NCBI GenBank assembly: GCA_949316235.1
Contig: OX438742.1
Span: 14,321,315 to 14,385,314, forward strand
Source: Oegoconia quadripuncta
Lineage: Eukaryota; Arthropoda; Insecta; Lepidoptera; Autostichidae
Length of the DNA: 64,000 nucleotides
Reading direction: 5' to 3'
Part shown: positions 14,100 to 25,955 of the stretch, piece by piece
How the letters are laid out: each line of letters opens with the position of its first letter
Numbering within the stretch: position 1 is the first letter of the stretch
Translations under genes and position numbers: made by a program
Notes under the pieces: model-generated
The model's database searches: none
What the model was told of the DNA's origin: nothing
The model's input: the letters and a program-made list of their open reading frames with translations, nothing else

Positions 14100-14480
14100 T
14101 CTGGGGGCACGGCAGTGCCCCCGCCAAGTCGAGCGCGAAGCAAACACTGCCGTACCATCCTTTACTGGAATCATTTCGCCGCATTTTCAGGCCCCTATTT
14201 TAGAACCTCTGGATAAGACTAGAACGCAGAAATTTTCGTCATCCAGTAAGCTATAATCACATACTTAAAATCCAAAATTTCAAGTCTGTAGGTCATTTAG
14301 TTCCGAAGTTATGCGAAAGCAAAGTTTCGCATTTATGACACTCACTCACTCACTCACTCACTCATGATCATCAAAATAGAACTAGTACTTCCCATAAACT
14401 CAGAGAGCTGAAATTTGGTACAGAGTTATGGTTTAATGGCCACATAAAGGGAAAACTATAAAAACTAGGATAATCGAAGA
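14100..14480. repeat. Lepidopteran interspersed repeat with GC-rich hairpin
   Basis: CTGGGGGCACGGCAGTGCCC forms a short GC hairpin, followed by GCCAAGTCGAGCGCGAAGC and CCGTACCATCCTTTACTGG, motifs I associate with a recurrent lepidopteran repeat. A (CTCA)n tract lies at 14338-14363. Class unknown. Confidence 0.55.
14338..14363. repeat. (CTCA)n microsatellite
   Basis: Six tandem CTCA/ACTC units. Confidence 0.95.
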
Positions 14481-14620
14481 TCTGGAGTACCTGGTGACCC
14501 TGATTAGGAAACACAAGAGCCCAACCAAACTATTAGAGATCGACATATACCGCCTTTACAAAAAATATTCAACTTGGTGGGCCGCTTCATTTGATGTCAA
14601 AAATCGAAGGTCTGAAGTAT

Positions 14621-14910
14621 CTGATGAAGAACCCTCAGCTGGTCTCAGCTGTATTAGAGATATGGTAATGCCCCCTTCTACTATTGGTACATAGAAAAAT
14701 CGACTGTCATTGCAAAAATCCAGCGTAGTGGGACACATCTTCTAATTTAATCTAGCCTATAGCATCCCACTGCTGGGCGCATGCTTCCCCTTGTGCTTAT
14801 AATACGCATATAAATAAAATTAAAGGAAAACTCAGGATAAGACTACAATGGCTTTTACACTTATACTTACAAGTTTACAAGAAGAAATAGTCGAACGATT
14901 AACTTTATAT
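14621..14910. repeat. Tandem duplication, unit 1 (290 bp)
   Basis: Begins CTGATGAAGAACCCTCAGCT; the second unit starts exactly 290 bases later. Contains AGCATCCCACTGCTGGGCGC, a SINE-like 3' motif. Confidence 0.85.
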
Positions 14911-15199
14911 CTGACGAAGAACCCTCAGCTGGTCCCAGCTGTATTAGAGATATGGTAATGCCCCCTTCTACTATTGGTACATAAAAAAATCGACTGTCCA
15001 GCGTAGTGGGACACATCTTCTAATTTAATCTAGCCTATAGCGTCCCACTGCTGGGCGAATGCCTCCCCTTCTGCTTTTAATACGAATATAAATAAAATTA
15101 AAGGAAAACTCTGGATAAGACTAGACTGGCTTTTATACTTATACTTACTTATACTTATTACAAGTTTACAAGAAGAAATAGACAAACGATTAATTTTAT
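14911..15199. repeat. Tandem duplication, unit 2
   Basis: Same order as unit 1 with several substitutions, a small deletion (TTGCAAAAAT missing after ATCGACTG) and an extra TACTTATACTT block near 15145. The divergence shows an older duplication. Confidence 0.85.
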
Positions 15200-16057
15200 T
15201 CTACTCGAACATTACACAAATTAAATAAACAAACGAAAATTTGGTCAAAATATAATGCATTGGCTAAGAGTGGCGGTGATACCCGCACGCGTCGCTAGAT
15301 GGCGTTGACTGTATTTTAAAACGCGCTTACGTTTTGTTTTTCCGATAACCTTATATGGGCCGCGTTACAGTCGTTTACGACATTCTTCTATTGCGCTTGA
15401 AAATGTTTGCTAGGGATTAGGAGGGATTATTTGCATTTCGTTGATTTCGCTGATTATTTCGTGAGGTTTGTTAAGGTTAATTGGCAGGTTGTTATTATAT
15501 TAATTCAAAGATTTAAACAGGTTAGGAATTATATGGTTAGTGACGGATTACTGATTATTACTTAATTATCAGAATTAAAAGAAGTTTCAATTGAATACTT
15601 TATTTAATTGTTAATTATTTAATATCTACTTTTAGTTTTCTAGGTTTAATTTACAGTTAGGCAGTACTTCGAAGCGCGTTCGTGTTTATAAGTACTTTTC
15701 TAGTATTCTAGTTTAGTTTATTTAGTTAGATATTACTTCGTTTCGTTTAAAAATATCATTAATTTAGCTGTATTTCAGTACTAGGTAGGTAGCACCTTTG
15801 GTAGAAAGTTCATTGATAATTAATTATATTGACACTTGTCTAATAATTAAGAGTTAACGTTTTGCTTATAGTTTGTATAGATTGAGTAGGCAGAGTAATA
15901 TTTTGTTTAAGTTTTTTTTATTAAGACAAAAGAAGTCTTAAAGATATAAGTAGGTTTTAGTCTAAATATTATCGGTATTTCTGATTTGTTGTCCATATAC
16001 TAAAGGTCGTTGAGTTTAATTGTGTTTGATTTCGCAAGATAATAATTATCGTAAAAA

Positions 16058-16252
16058 ATGTCGATAATATTAAAAGACGACGATGAACTTAGTGGCTACC
16101 AAGTAGTTGGTATGCCCAAAGACGGGTCTTGTCTCTTCCATTCAATATCTTTCTTGGTGTATGGTAGAACTGACTCAACTTTCAGTATCAAGTATATTTG
16201 TAGAAACGTGGGCATATATATAATATGGCCACGTTTCTACAAAAAGAAGTGA
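16058..16252 (+). pseudogene. Truncated OTU-type cysteine protease frame
   Basis: ATG in good context (aaaaaATGT) opens 64 codons. Residues ~12-37 contain MPKDGSCLFHSISFLVYG, the N-terminal catalytic signature of OTU cysteine proteases: the Asp two residues before the nucleophilic Cys in DGSCLF. The His-containing C-terminal half is absent. Similarity stops near 16190, where a hairpin (16199-16241) begins. OTU frames of this type in insects usually belong to mobile elements rather than host deubiquitinases (family knowledge, not proven here). A candidate polyadenylation signal, ACAATAAAG, sits at ~16664. Upstream 15240-16057 may be its leader. A partial gene, not functional as seen. Confidence 0.6.
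16199..16241. repeat. Hairpin closing the OTU fragment
   Basis: TGTAGAAACGTGG at 16199-16211 is the inverted copy of CCACGTTTCTACA at 16229-16241, around an AT-rich centre. It looks like a foldback/MITE end and coincides with loss of OTU similarity. Confidence 0.7.
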
Positions 16253-16529
16253 AATCCCACCAAAAACATTCTGTAAAAAACAAGCAAGCCTAGCGTAGCG
16301 GTTCTGGCGACAGATTGGTGCAATGGTGTCATGGAGCACCTGGTTTTGTACCCCTGTGTACCCTTCAACGGCCAAGTCACACAACATTAACTATAATAAT
16401 AAAGAAATCGCAGTAAGGAACCTTACACTTGGCATGACTTTGTATAGATTTCATTACTTTTTAGACATAATCAAGCAGCTCCATCGAGACTTGGCTAGTT
16501 TTTTACAGAATGTTTTTGGTGGGATATTA
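16253..16529. repeat. Inverted repeat pair, possible MITE
   Basis: A ~28-base stretch at 16253-16281 containing CCACCAAAAACATTCTGTA is present inverted at 16498-16528 (TACAGAATGTTTTTGGTGG). About 215 bases lie between. No flanking duplication was identified, so this could be a MITE or two halves of nested elements. Confidence 0.55.
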
Positions 16530-16689
16530 TTGACATCGACAAAAAGATATTCGATGTAATGAAGTACCAATTAAATGTAGGTATATTGAATTTTTTAAAT
16601 TTGGATCATAGAGGTATACATACTCTTATTACTTTCTGTACCTGTATTTTCTTTTCTGTTGTACAATAAAGTGTATTTGAATTGTATTG

Positions 16690-18274
16690 TAACATCCAAA
16701 CTTTCGTATTTATAATATTAGTTTACAGAAGATTATAATCCCTACGTTTGTGTGAAGCTTACACAATTGTATTGTTTTATTTGACTCGATGAAAAAATGT
16801 CAAACGCCTCTGATAATAAAGTCTGTGAAATATATACCCAAGAATTTCATTAAGTTATTATTCAGAAAGAACATAAAGAAATTGCTTAAATAATGACTTT
16901 CATTAGCGCTGACACGCCACGTATTATCCATTGCGCCGACTCTGGCCCGGGGCAACCTCTATTGTTTATTGTGTTCCGAGGTTGTTAAGATGTTAATGGT
17001 TTGCGAATTTTCTCACTTGGACTCAACTTCATTTAAAATTAGATAAGTCTGAACACTATTATTGCTTTTATAAGCTCATAAGTAACTACCTAAAAATGTC
17101 ATTAAGCTATCTAAGAAAACATTGAGAAGAATTATTATACAACTCTTGATGTATTTCTATCAAATCCTAATATAAAAAAGGGAATTGAATTATGATCCTG
17201 TCGGTCTTTTTGTAGTTTCTTTCCACAGATTTCCCACGATGAAGATGTAGTAGTTAGAACAGACTGACAGACAAGTGTATAAGTCGACTTATTATTTCCA
17301 ATAGATATAAATTGACGTTAAATAAATGATATGATGTATTTTACATGGAAATAAATGTTTAAAGTTGAAGTGCAATGCTCAAAAAGCTACTCTCGCTAGT
17401 TCAGTAACAGGATATAACGTGTGGTTGCATAAAATTGTCATGTCACATAGATTGGCACGCTTTCTACAAAAAATACAGAAATAAAATCCCGTGTGGGTTC
17501 TGTGGACGGCGGGTTTGAGCGAGCGGTTGCCTCACACAAAGCAGCTACCGCCGGATATTAGCATGAAATAACTTTTTAAAGTTACAATTGCAATTTCATG
17601 CAAATGTAGCGCGTTTATTCCTAGTTTCCCTGTTAATTTTTTCAGGTGGATTCGCTGTGTGTTGTTGTTTGTCCACATGGATGATTTTATTCTTTATTTG
17701 ACCGAAACAATTGATGAGCGATCTGGTTATATGACTTGGCATTTATGTTTTGCGTTTTTAAATAGTTTAACCATTTACACGACGATATTAATTCTGTGAC
17801 GATGCCTCAAGGATTTTAATGGGTTTTAATTGGATTGAGTAACATGAAATTCCTACTCGTATTTAAAAGAAGTTATTTAAAATATTTCCATATTTCTTTA
17901 CTAGTAATACCAAATATGTAATTATACGTTGACATTGAGGCGCTACATTAGGTCTCTCATAGTGATAGCGATGTCTGGACTTCTTTTAGAATAAAATTAT
18001 GTAGATATCTCGTAATAATGCACAGAAAAAGCTTCAAATGATCGGAAGGCTGGCTTCTATATCGCTTAGAGTTTAAGACCCGCTGCTCAAGAGGAAATGC
18101 ACTTAGCCTCATAGGCACCCTTTCGTTCAGCAAGATCTGGGTCAATTTTTTAATTTGTAAATATTTATTTATGTCCTTTTTGGTAATTATGTACAACATT
18201 CTCTGTGCACTTATATATAAAATCGGTATAGTGATATATTATTTGTACTTATATAATTTATTTATTATTTATAA
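16690..18274. other. Unassigned sequence
   Basis: No gene seen. 17447-17560 (TTGGCACGCTTTCTAC, ATAAAATCCCGTGTGGG) resembles the repeat near 16230-16260. Confidence 0.5.
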
Positions 18275-18510
18275 CTAACTAATATTATAAATGCGAACGT
18301 TTGGATGTTTGTTTGTTGCTCAATCACGGCGAGACGGTTGAACGGATTTCGATGAAATTAAGTATATATAAGCAGAATATGCCCTGGATTAAGACAAGTA
18401 ATTTTTATCCCGATAAAGTGAGTAGTTCCCGCGGGATAAATAAATTAAACATATCCGCGATAAAACAAATCCACGCAGGCGAAGCCGCAGGCGAACAACT
18501 AGTAATAAAT
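18275..18510 (+). repeat. GCCGCGGGC-family interspersed repeat
   Basis: Contains GTTGCTCAATCACGGCGAGA, CGGTTGAACGGATTTCGATG, GGATAAATAAATTAAACATA and the terminal GCAGGCGAAGCCGCAGGCG ending in ACTAGTAAT. A very common lepidopteran interspersed repeat type; its mobilising class is not established by me. A 71-codon open frame within it is incidental. Confidence 0.75.
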
Positions 18511-18986
18511 AAATAAACTCAAAAAAAAAGAAAAGAAGAAGTCATTGGTGCAAAAACATGAACCTGGTGATAGTAACAAAATTGCATGAGTAAAATCGTA
18601 GATTTTCTAAAGTTGGTAGTTTGTTAAGCGATCAAATGATATTCTTTATAAGCTCTATTTAATTATCCCAACTCTACATAATTGGGTGACAAATATCAAC
18701 TTTTCATCACGCATCCATCAAATAGCAGCTCTCAGAAGCCAATTATCGATATAGCTAAGCTCTTCCACGGTGTCATTTGCATCGCATTCCATGGAAAGGC
18801 TTACCCTAAATTACCACACAGAGCAGGTGGGTTGCCAATTGTAAGTTTTTTGGAAACAACCAAGTGCCCTCGTTATAATACTGGGAACCACACGTGAAAA
18901 ATAGCACTGCAATAAAAAAAAGTAAATGGATTGAAGCCGAATATCTCGGAAATCTGTTTCATAAATTTTTGAAGCTGTAAAAAAAT

Positions 18987-19134
18987 GTACAGTGCATTTT
19001 TGGGATTATATTGCTCGTTATTCGACAGTTCCAACACAATAGACACACGTAACTGTCGAAAAATTTACACAGCATTTTTGGGATTATATTTCCCTCGTTA
19101 TTTGGCATTTCCAATACAATAGACAGACACGTAA
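18987..19134. repeat. Local tandem duplication (~80 bp units)
   Basis: GCATTTTTGGGATTATATT, CTCGTTAT and CAATAGACA recur in two adjacent, diverged units. Apparent open frames across it are artefacts. Confidence 0.7.
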
Positions 19135-19710
19135 ACAAGCAAATTACAGTGCCGCCCTTCTGCAGGCAACAGTGCATTTTAATTGGCGTCGAGATTAAGT
19201 TACACAGTGAACGGTAAATAATATCGATATATTCCATGGCTGCTGGATCGTTTAATAAGGCGAATTTTGTCGTTAAATACTCATTCTGTTTGTAGTGTTG
19301 CCATCATGAATATTTCTACATGTTCACACGGGTTAGTTACGTTAGTAAATTAGTTATTCTATAGTTGTAACTCCTCACTGTTGGAGTACAGCCTCCTCTC
19401 ATTGGGAGAGGGTACGGGCCGTAATTCACCGCGTAGGCCTAGTAGGCCACCGACTTGGCTTAACAACTGCCTTAATAGAAAAACGGGTACCGACTATTTA
19501 ACGTACCCTCTCCGGAACATGGAAACACTCGTATTAAAATTCTTGTTTAAATGTTGGTTCCAAACCCTCAAAATGGTGGTGACTATTAACTGTTGTATAA
19601 AAGTTGTAACTTAAGAAGTTTAATTAAATAACTTGAGAGCATCTTCAAACGTTATGTATCTAGACAACTTAACAATTGCTTCGTGGAAATCTGTGTCTGT
19701 AGATTTTTTA

Positions 19711-19965
19711 GGTTTCCGTAGTCCAATGGCACCCTTATAGTTTCGCCATGTCCGCATGTCTGTCCACGACTTAGCTCAGAGGTTGTTAGTACTAGAAAGC
19801 TGTTGTTTGGTATGGGTATACATATTACTCACGCCGACAAATTGATACCTGAAATAAATATAAAATATTTTAAGGTCCTCTACACGTTAAAAAGGGATAA
19901 CTATATTTAATCGTTGTACCCCATCGTGTGGGATGTCATTGGATAGGTCGTTCAAAAATATTACA
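19711..19965 (+). repeat. Dispersed lepidopteran repeat, plus copy
   Basis: GTTTCCGTAGTCCAATGGCA, TAGTTTCGCCATGTCCGCAT, CTAGAAAGCTGT and CATTGGATAGGTCGTTC. The inverse occurs at 29483-29730. Class not determined. Confidence 0.68.
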
Positions 19966-20388
19966 GATTTTCGATTCAGGAATCCGTTTACGATTTATTA
20001 GCACTTTCGCGGATACTGAACGCCTATAGAGTTTTAGGTTCACTGTCCGAGAAATTCTTAAGCTTTAAAGTGTTAATTTTATCCCTCTTGAGCAAGTCAT
20101 CTAAAAAGCAATATACCGAAGTGTGCTATTGCCTAAGTCACATTAAAGTTGCAAAATGCCTGAAATGCATTATTGGAGTCAAGTGCGTCCTTCCCCCCCA
20201 GTATAGGTACTTATATAAACGAATTAAAAGAAAAAATATCACGGCTAAGTAGGCTTTACAAGTTATTTAGTATTAGTAGAAAAACTTATAAAATGTACTT
20301 ATCACTAGTACTTAGGCGAATCACAAGTTAGGAATTTCAAATGATTGGGATTATGAGTTGGTCGACCTAGAATTTGGGAAGTTAAAAT

Positions 20389-20634
20389 ATGACTAAAAAA
20401 AGGGCAAGTAATAGTAGCCGAAACAAATTTACGACAAACATATGCAAAAAATGTGTGTTTTATTCAGATGAATTGCAGTACCTAGGTGATAAAGCGTCTT
20501 TCGTCGAATTTGAGTTGCCGAAGAAGTTTTTTGAGTTCAAAATGCTGACCCTAACTAAACTACATAACGTCAGCGGTATCGTAATCGATATCGCAGACCA
20601 GTGGGAACACTTCAAATTGTCGAGCGAGCTATGA
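20389..20634 (+). CDS. Hypothetical 81-residue frame, no recognised family
   Basis: ATG in AAAATATGACT context; 81 codons ending TGA. The protein is Lys/Phe rich with CKKC near residue 20 and KLHNVSGIVIDIADQWEHF near the end. Composition is more coding-like than the neighbouring chance frames, but I recognise no domain and see no flanking exon. It could be a piece of a mobile-element gene or chance. Confidence 0.2.
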   Translation: MTKKRASNSSRNKFTTNICKKCVFYSDELQYLGDKASFVEFELPKKFFEFKMLTLTKLHNVSGIVIDIADQWEHFKLSSEL

Positions 20635-21132
20635 GCCAACCAGACATACAGGACTTAATCAATTTTATAGTTGAGCCCCAGGGCGGGTACTCTGATCTAT
20701 CGGCAAACTCTGGTGTACCAACTAGGTTGTTACAAGTTTAATCATCTAATATTTATAGATTTTTAGTATATACATATACAGGAACATGGAGGAAGGAGGA
20801 ACAGAACGTTTTTCAACTCCGTGAGGTCTCAATATTTTTAGATTTTTATTGCATGCTGGCAACCGTTATTGAGATTATGTGACAAAAACCAAGCAAAGAG
20901 GATATAATCACAATATTTCCGAAAATAAATGCATTATTTTATTTCCTATATTATAGCTTTGCAGAAAAACGTTATCCATAAATTTGAAATTCAGATTTTA
21001 AATTTGTCATTTTTTCTAATGACCCGTGTTTTATATAAACCCAGGAAAACGAGTTTTTAAAGCAATGTAAACCACATTTTATCAAATATCCGTTAACATG
21101 GTTTCCCGAAAATCCGTAACTTCTTTTTCACA

Positions 21133-21315
21133 TTTTTTTTATGCACAACGGGTCAGTCCTTGACCTCAATCAGACCTGATGTTAGGTGAAGATGAAGCCA
21201 AAGCGTACTCACCCGGCAATCTCATCTTATTTGTGGGACTGGCTATCTTATCTCTGACATACGGAACAGCAATGCTATAAGCATTACTATTTTGACGACA
21301 GACTTAGATAGACTT
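21133..21315 (-). mobile_element. SINE family 2, 5'-truncated
   Basis: Tail TTTTTTTTATGCACAACGGG followed by GATGTTAGGTGAAGATGAAG and ACTGGCTATCTTATCTCTG. The tRNA head is not reached. Confidence 0.8.
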
Positions 21316-21808
21316 TTGTATAGCATACATGATTTTGAAACTCAATTATTTTACTATTTTGTGTGTTAAATAACTTGCAGTCAAGCATGCAGCATGCATT
21401 CTGTAAGTACGATGGCTCCGGCTGCTAAGGTACTGTGCGCGTTAGTCCCTCGCTACCTTTTCGCGGTATCGCGCGCCACCGTCCAGGGTCCCCGCTCCAT
21501 CGCCCCCCAAGGCGCCGCTCCCCATCTGCACCTCCGACTTACGAAAACACTCAGGGTGTGCCCGAAGGTCCACGGGTCTTAACCACTTCACTTCACTTTT
21601 TTAATTAATGGCAGGGTCTTAACCAGCGAGAGACCCGCGAGAGCCTGAATTCGGACTTCTGTCATCCCTGATTATTTAAACTTTTTTATGTCAAAATTTA
21701 TAGTTCCTGGCCAGTCTGAATATGGTCTTGTATAATACCTCGTTTTTTAAATTTATGGTCTTTATTTTCTCAATAGGGACTGTTGTCAAAAGCAATAAAG
21801 GTAGAACC

Positions 21809-21849
21809 ATTTCTGGGTAGGTTATATAATATATAATCTACCCAGAAAT
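21809..21849. repeat. 41-bp near-palindrome
   Basis: ATTTCTGGGTAGGTTATA inverse to the right half, with one G-T difference. Confidence 0.88.
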
Positions 21850-22794
21850 AACATATTATGTTAAAACCATTTATATGTCAAATAAAATTATGGAAAACAG
21901 ATTACATAGATAATAAGACTTCGATGAATAGTTTTCGAACCTTTAAAATTCGGGGAAAAAATTGTTTAAAACACCGATATGTTACCCGGAAAAACACAGG
22001 ATATTTGTTTCGCAGGAAATGTGCACCTGGAAGATAAATCTAGTTAGTTATCAGATCGTTATCGTACACGGCGATAATTAACAAGTTTTCCGAGATTTTA
22101 CCCTCCAGTTAGCGTGTTAATTGAGATTATGTAGGTACGTACGAAAAAACCTCAAGCTGGTAAAGTAAAATTTTGAAGTATAGTAGTAAGTTTGTCTAAA
22201 AACGTCACAAAATATTTCAATCAACACCTCATATGACACTGACCTTCCTAAAAATCTATAACAATGTATATTTGAGAGTTTGACAAAATTAGAGTCACTA
22301 ATATTAGGTCCTTACCTATGAAATTGGCGTTTTGTATGAAGAATTTCATTAAGACTGTTTTCTATTTCAAAGAAAATCTTAGAAAAATAAAAGATTTTTA
22401 AGTATCCGGGAAATACGCTTTGTATAACAAGTTATTATCCTTCTGTTATATAAAACAGAATGCAAGAAAATTGCCTGAAACTAGGCAATAGCAAACAGAC
22501 CATTAAATTTCGGCTATATACGGCTATTGCAAAGAATGGCGAGCTACAATGCAGGGTTGCGGGCGTGGCGAGCGAAAGAGTTGTGCTTTCAAGTCTCGTA
22601 TAATCCCCCGCTTGTCAAACCAAAATCGCTTGAAGTGACGCTACCATATGCCACTCTTCATTCTAGCTGAGGTTTTCATGTTACCCAGAGGACAAGTATG
22701 ACGAATGAACTTCGGAAAGTTTTAGTCAAAGTAAAACCCTAAAAATAATACCGTAATAAACGTTAAATAGAATAGAAATCGTTTATTTGTACAA

Positions 22795-22987
22795 TTTTTT
22801 TATGCACAACGGGTTAGCACTTGACCACAATCTCACCTGATGTTAAGTGAAGATGAGGCCGAATTTAAAATGCCCTACCACCAACCAAACCGAGTTGTAA
22901 ACATGTACCCCGCTGGGGATCGAATCCGCGACCTCCGATTTGTAAAACCTGTGTTGTTTAAATTGATCCACGGAGGCGGTTATAAAA
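22795..22987 (-). mobile_element. SINE family 2 with tRNA head, internally deleted
   Basis: On the minus strand the head reads CCGCCTCCGTGGATCAAT, then box-B-like GGATTCGATCCCC and GGTGGTAGGGCATTTTAAAT; the tail ends GTGCATAAAAAA. The middle segment seen at 30340-30480 is deleted. Confidence 0.83.
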
Positions 22988-23087
22988 GATACTGAACGAT
23001 ACACTAAGATTTCACAAAAGTCTACTTTTGTGAAAATATACCTATATAATACAGGCTGAAATGTAAAACGATAGATTCTTTTTAATA

Positions 23088-23435
23088 ATGTATAAGTGTA
23101 TTCTGACAAAGCAATACATACAGACCGCAACATTCATTGCTTACCTTATAGACATTGCAGTGCCGAACAGCCACAACCTACAAAAAGCAATAACTGAAAA
23201 AAATCATAACTACACTGACCTACAGGATGAAGTCACCAGGATCTGGAGGCAGGATAAAGTATACGTCGTTCCAATCGTTCTTTCGACCACCGGAATCATC
23301 TCTAGACATTTACACTACAGCCTTATACTTATTGACCTGATCTACAGACATACCTACGCAAAAGCCGCCATTTTAAATACTTGTCGTATTATTAGAAAAT
23401 TGCTCCAAATTTACGAAAACGGACAACTGATTTAA
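23088..23435 (+). pseudogene. C-terminal fragment of a non-LTR retrotransposon ORF
   Basis: A 115-residue open stretch; residues ~20-108 look like the end of a retrotransposon polyprotein: LIDIAVPNSHNLQKAITEK, a YTDLQDEVTRIW block, VPIVLSTTGIISRHLHYSL and AAILNTCRIIRKLL. The order (IDIAxPNxxNL, EKxxxYxDLxxExxRIW, VPIVLSxTGxI) matches the region after the RT in LINEs whose C-terminus is often restriction-endonuclease-like. The upstream PD-containing half and the RT are absent, and the first ~15 residues look like unrelated sequence. The ATG at 23088 is probably fortuitous. The minus-strand SINE just upstream (22795-22985) is a separate element. Confidence 0.72.
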
Positions 23436-24171
23436 GACTTTAAAGGGAACGTACCATTTGCTTGGTAATACCCGTGACCCGTAAAAGAAACACGAAAAAA
23501 AAATTTGACTTGAGCAAAAACTTTTGCCCACCGCTCTAGTAATTTTTAGAATTATAAATTTATATATCTTACTTTCACAATACAAGTAGTTTGGCAATAC
23601 AGGTTATGTTATAAGCATAAGCATGATGATCATAGATGATCATTTAAAAAAATCTGCTTTTTATGGTAAGTAGTTTTATTTTTATTTACATTTTAAAACG
23701 TCAAGTCGGTGTTTTTTTGAAAAATACTAAAAAACAAATAATATCGCGCAAACTGTTGTCTTTTCGTCACCACTTCATAGGCATATATTTATTGCAAATC
23801 GGGTGTACTATCACTCCTTAAAAGGAATCTATCTTTTTACCTTTTACTCTACATATATATATATAATTGGTATTCGTAGGCACTCTCCAAAGCTCCAACC
23901 ACGTTCTGTATAATACAGCGGTACTTACTGTATGACAATACAAACGATCAACGCTTCCGCAAGCTCACCGCTCGAACGGGTAATGCAAACAATTTCAATT
24001 TCCCATATATCCTTTAAAGACGGTACTTTCAGATTTTTTTTAATAATTACACCATTAAACATTCTTCCGACTGCCTCTGAAAATTCCAATCTTAAAGTAC
24101 CATATAAAAAGAGAACTTAAAGATACAATCGATGTCTTAAAGGAGTATCCACTTACCATGAGTAGGTTTTA

Positions 24172-24425
24172 AATAAATATAAATAAATATCTTTAGACAT
24201 ACACATATCGCCACCTAGTTCCACACTAAGTAATTAGATTATGGATACCAGATAGTTGATATGCTACACAAATAAATTATTTCTGTTTGTTATATACATA
24301 ATATATATGAAAGCATCCATAACTTCATCTTCCGTCCGTAATTATCATACAAACATATGCCCCTAGCGGTATGCCAATCTGCGACCTTTTGGTATTGCAG
24401 TCACAACCACTACACCAAACATGTC
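24172..24425 (-). mobile_element. SINE family 3
   Basis: The minus strand has head GACATGTTTGGTGTAGTGG with box-B-like GATTGGCATACCGC, then ATGTTTGTATGATAATTACG. It ends in AAATATTTATTTATATTTAT. Confidence 0.78.
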
Positions 24426-25344
24426 TTTGTGTAACAAAGTTTGTAGGTTGTCTAAGTGGTAAAATATTACAGCCCTCATTTTTTGTGACATACATAGAAA
24501 AAGGAAATTGTGTGATTTTTTTTATAAATTGATGCTTATTACGTAGTAATAAATTAAAGACAAACCCAATGAAACATTTACGCATGTGTAAGATTAAATA
24601 TACCTACCTAAATTATGAGAAACATTTATATTTATATCGATTAAAGTTACCTACCCATCCTCACCACTATTTCATTTTTGTAGGCTTTGACAAGAGAGTG
24701 AAGTGGCAGGTAAGAATTAGGTAGTCCCACTTTTTATACATTCTACATACGTATACCTATTTTTTTTTAATTCGATTTGATTGAGTATAGTACCCTGTTA
24801 CTTATACATATTTTCGTGTACGTGTGTGTAGACATGTGAATATTTTATTAACGATGATAGTCGTTCTAATTATAGCTGTTAGTAGTAACATGCAATTTAC
24901 TAAACCTTTATGCATCGTCGGCTATAAATGTTGCGCAGTTGTAAAATCAATCATGCCGCCCTTCACTTTCTAGGAAATTTATTAGGTAGATAGGGAGGCT
25001 TTTATTATCGGTAATATTTCCAACACCAGAAAAGAACAAGGAAATCAGTAAAGATGAAAATATATGCAAACAACTTACGTTTACCTGTACTAGGTAATGC
25101 AATATCAATATTATTCAATTAATATTCACCCCAAATTTTTACTTTAAAAGTTGTAATAATTGTCGATGCCTGTGTTTAATCAAATGCAAAAGTTTTATTT
25201 CCTAAGTTATAAAAATGGCATCAATAATGAAAAAGTCATGTCATGCAAGCTTATTCACAAGGCTGACACTCCAGCGAAGAACAAGTAAGAAACTCAGGGT
25301 TTACTTTTATAGAAATTATGATTCATCAAAGCAAAGAAAAATAG

Positions 25345-25378
25345 ACTGATGTCGCCGAGCGGTTAAAGTCCGTGCTTT
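25345..25378 (+). repeat. tRNA-like box A fragment
   Basis: GATGTCGCCGAGCGGTTAAA resembles the D-arm/box A of a Leu/Ser tRNA, but no box B or acceptor pairing follows. Probably a SINE head remnant. Confidence 0.35.
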
Positions 25379-25774
25379 CTTATCATACAAATTATTCAGT
25401 AATTTTGTTAAAACTTTTTGCACGTAGTTTCTGTGTAATGGTAGTTTTAAATTTATTTAAAGGTACATTTTGAATGTATGCCAGAACCTTATTATAAAAG
25501 CGTATACATTGTCCCTTGAATAAATGACTCTGACGAATAAATAACTCAGTAGATTTAAGCTGGAGTTGGAGGCAACCTGAGGCTCGTAGGTAATATCGTA
25601 ACGTAAACGTAATTATAATCGTAATGGGTTTATTTATTGTTTTTTACGTTTTTATTTAGACATTCCTTCTAGAAACATTACTACCCGTTTTATATTTTGT
25701 TTTATCGAGACTTGTCTTTTAATACCTATCTCGATGGGCTGATGGAATACCTATATACCCGATATTGATGCCGG

Positions 25775-25955
25775 AAATGATGTAGGAAAACATCGTGAGG
25801 AATCCTGCATGCCTAAGAAATTAAAATTCTAAGGTGAAGTCCCCAACCCGCATTGGGCCAGCGTGATGGACTATGGCCCATACTCCCTCATATACGAGGG
25901 AAGGCCTATATCACTGCAGTGGGATATCTACGGGGTGATGATGATGATGCCACAC
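25775..25955 (+). mobile_element. SINE family 1, 5'-truncated
   Basis: Begins at GTAGGAAAACATCGTGAGG and runs through CCCAACCCGCATTGGGCC to CTGCAGTGGGATATC and a GATGATGATGATG tail. The tail form matches RTE LINE ends. Confidence 0.85.

Noticed and set aside
21394..21582. GC-rich 62-codon frame with Ala/Pro/Leu content
   Set aside because: Short, bounded by repeats, no domain; it may be a scrap of a retrotransposon 5' region but cannot be supported.
25345..25378. tRNA-Leu/Ser gene
   Set aside because: Only the box A half is present.
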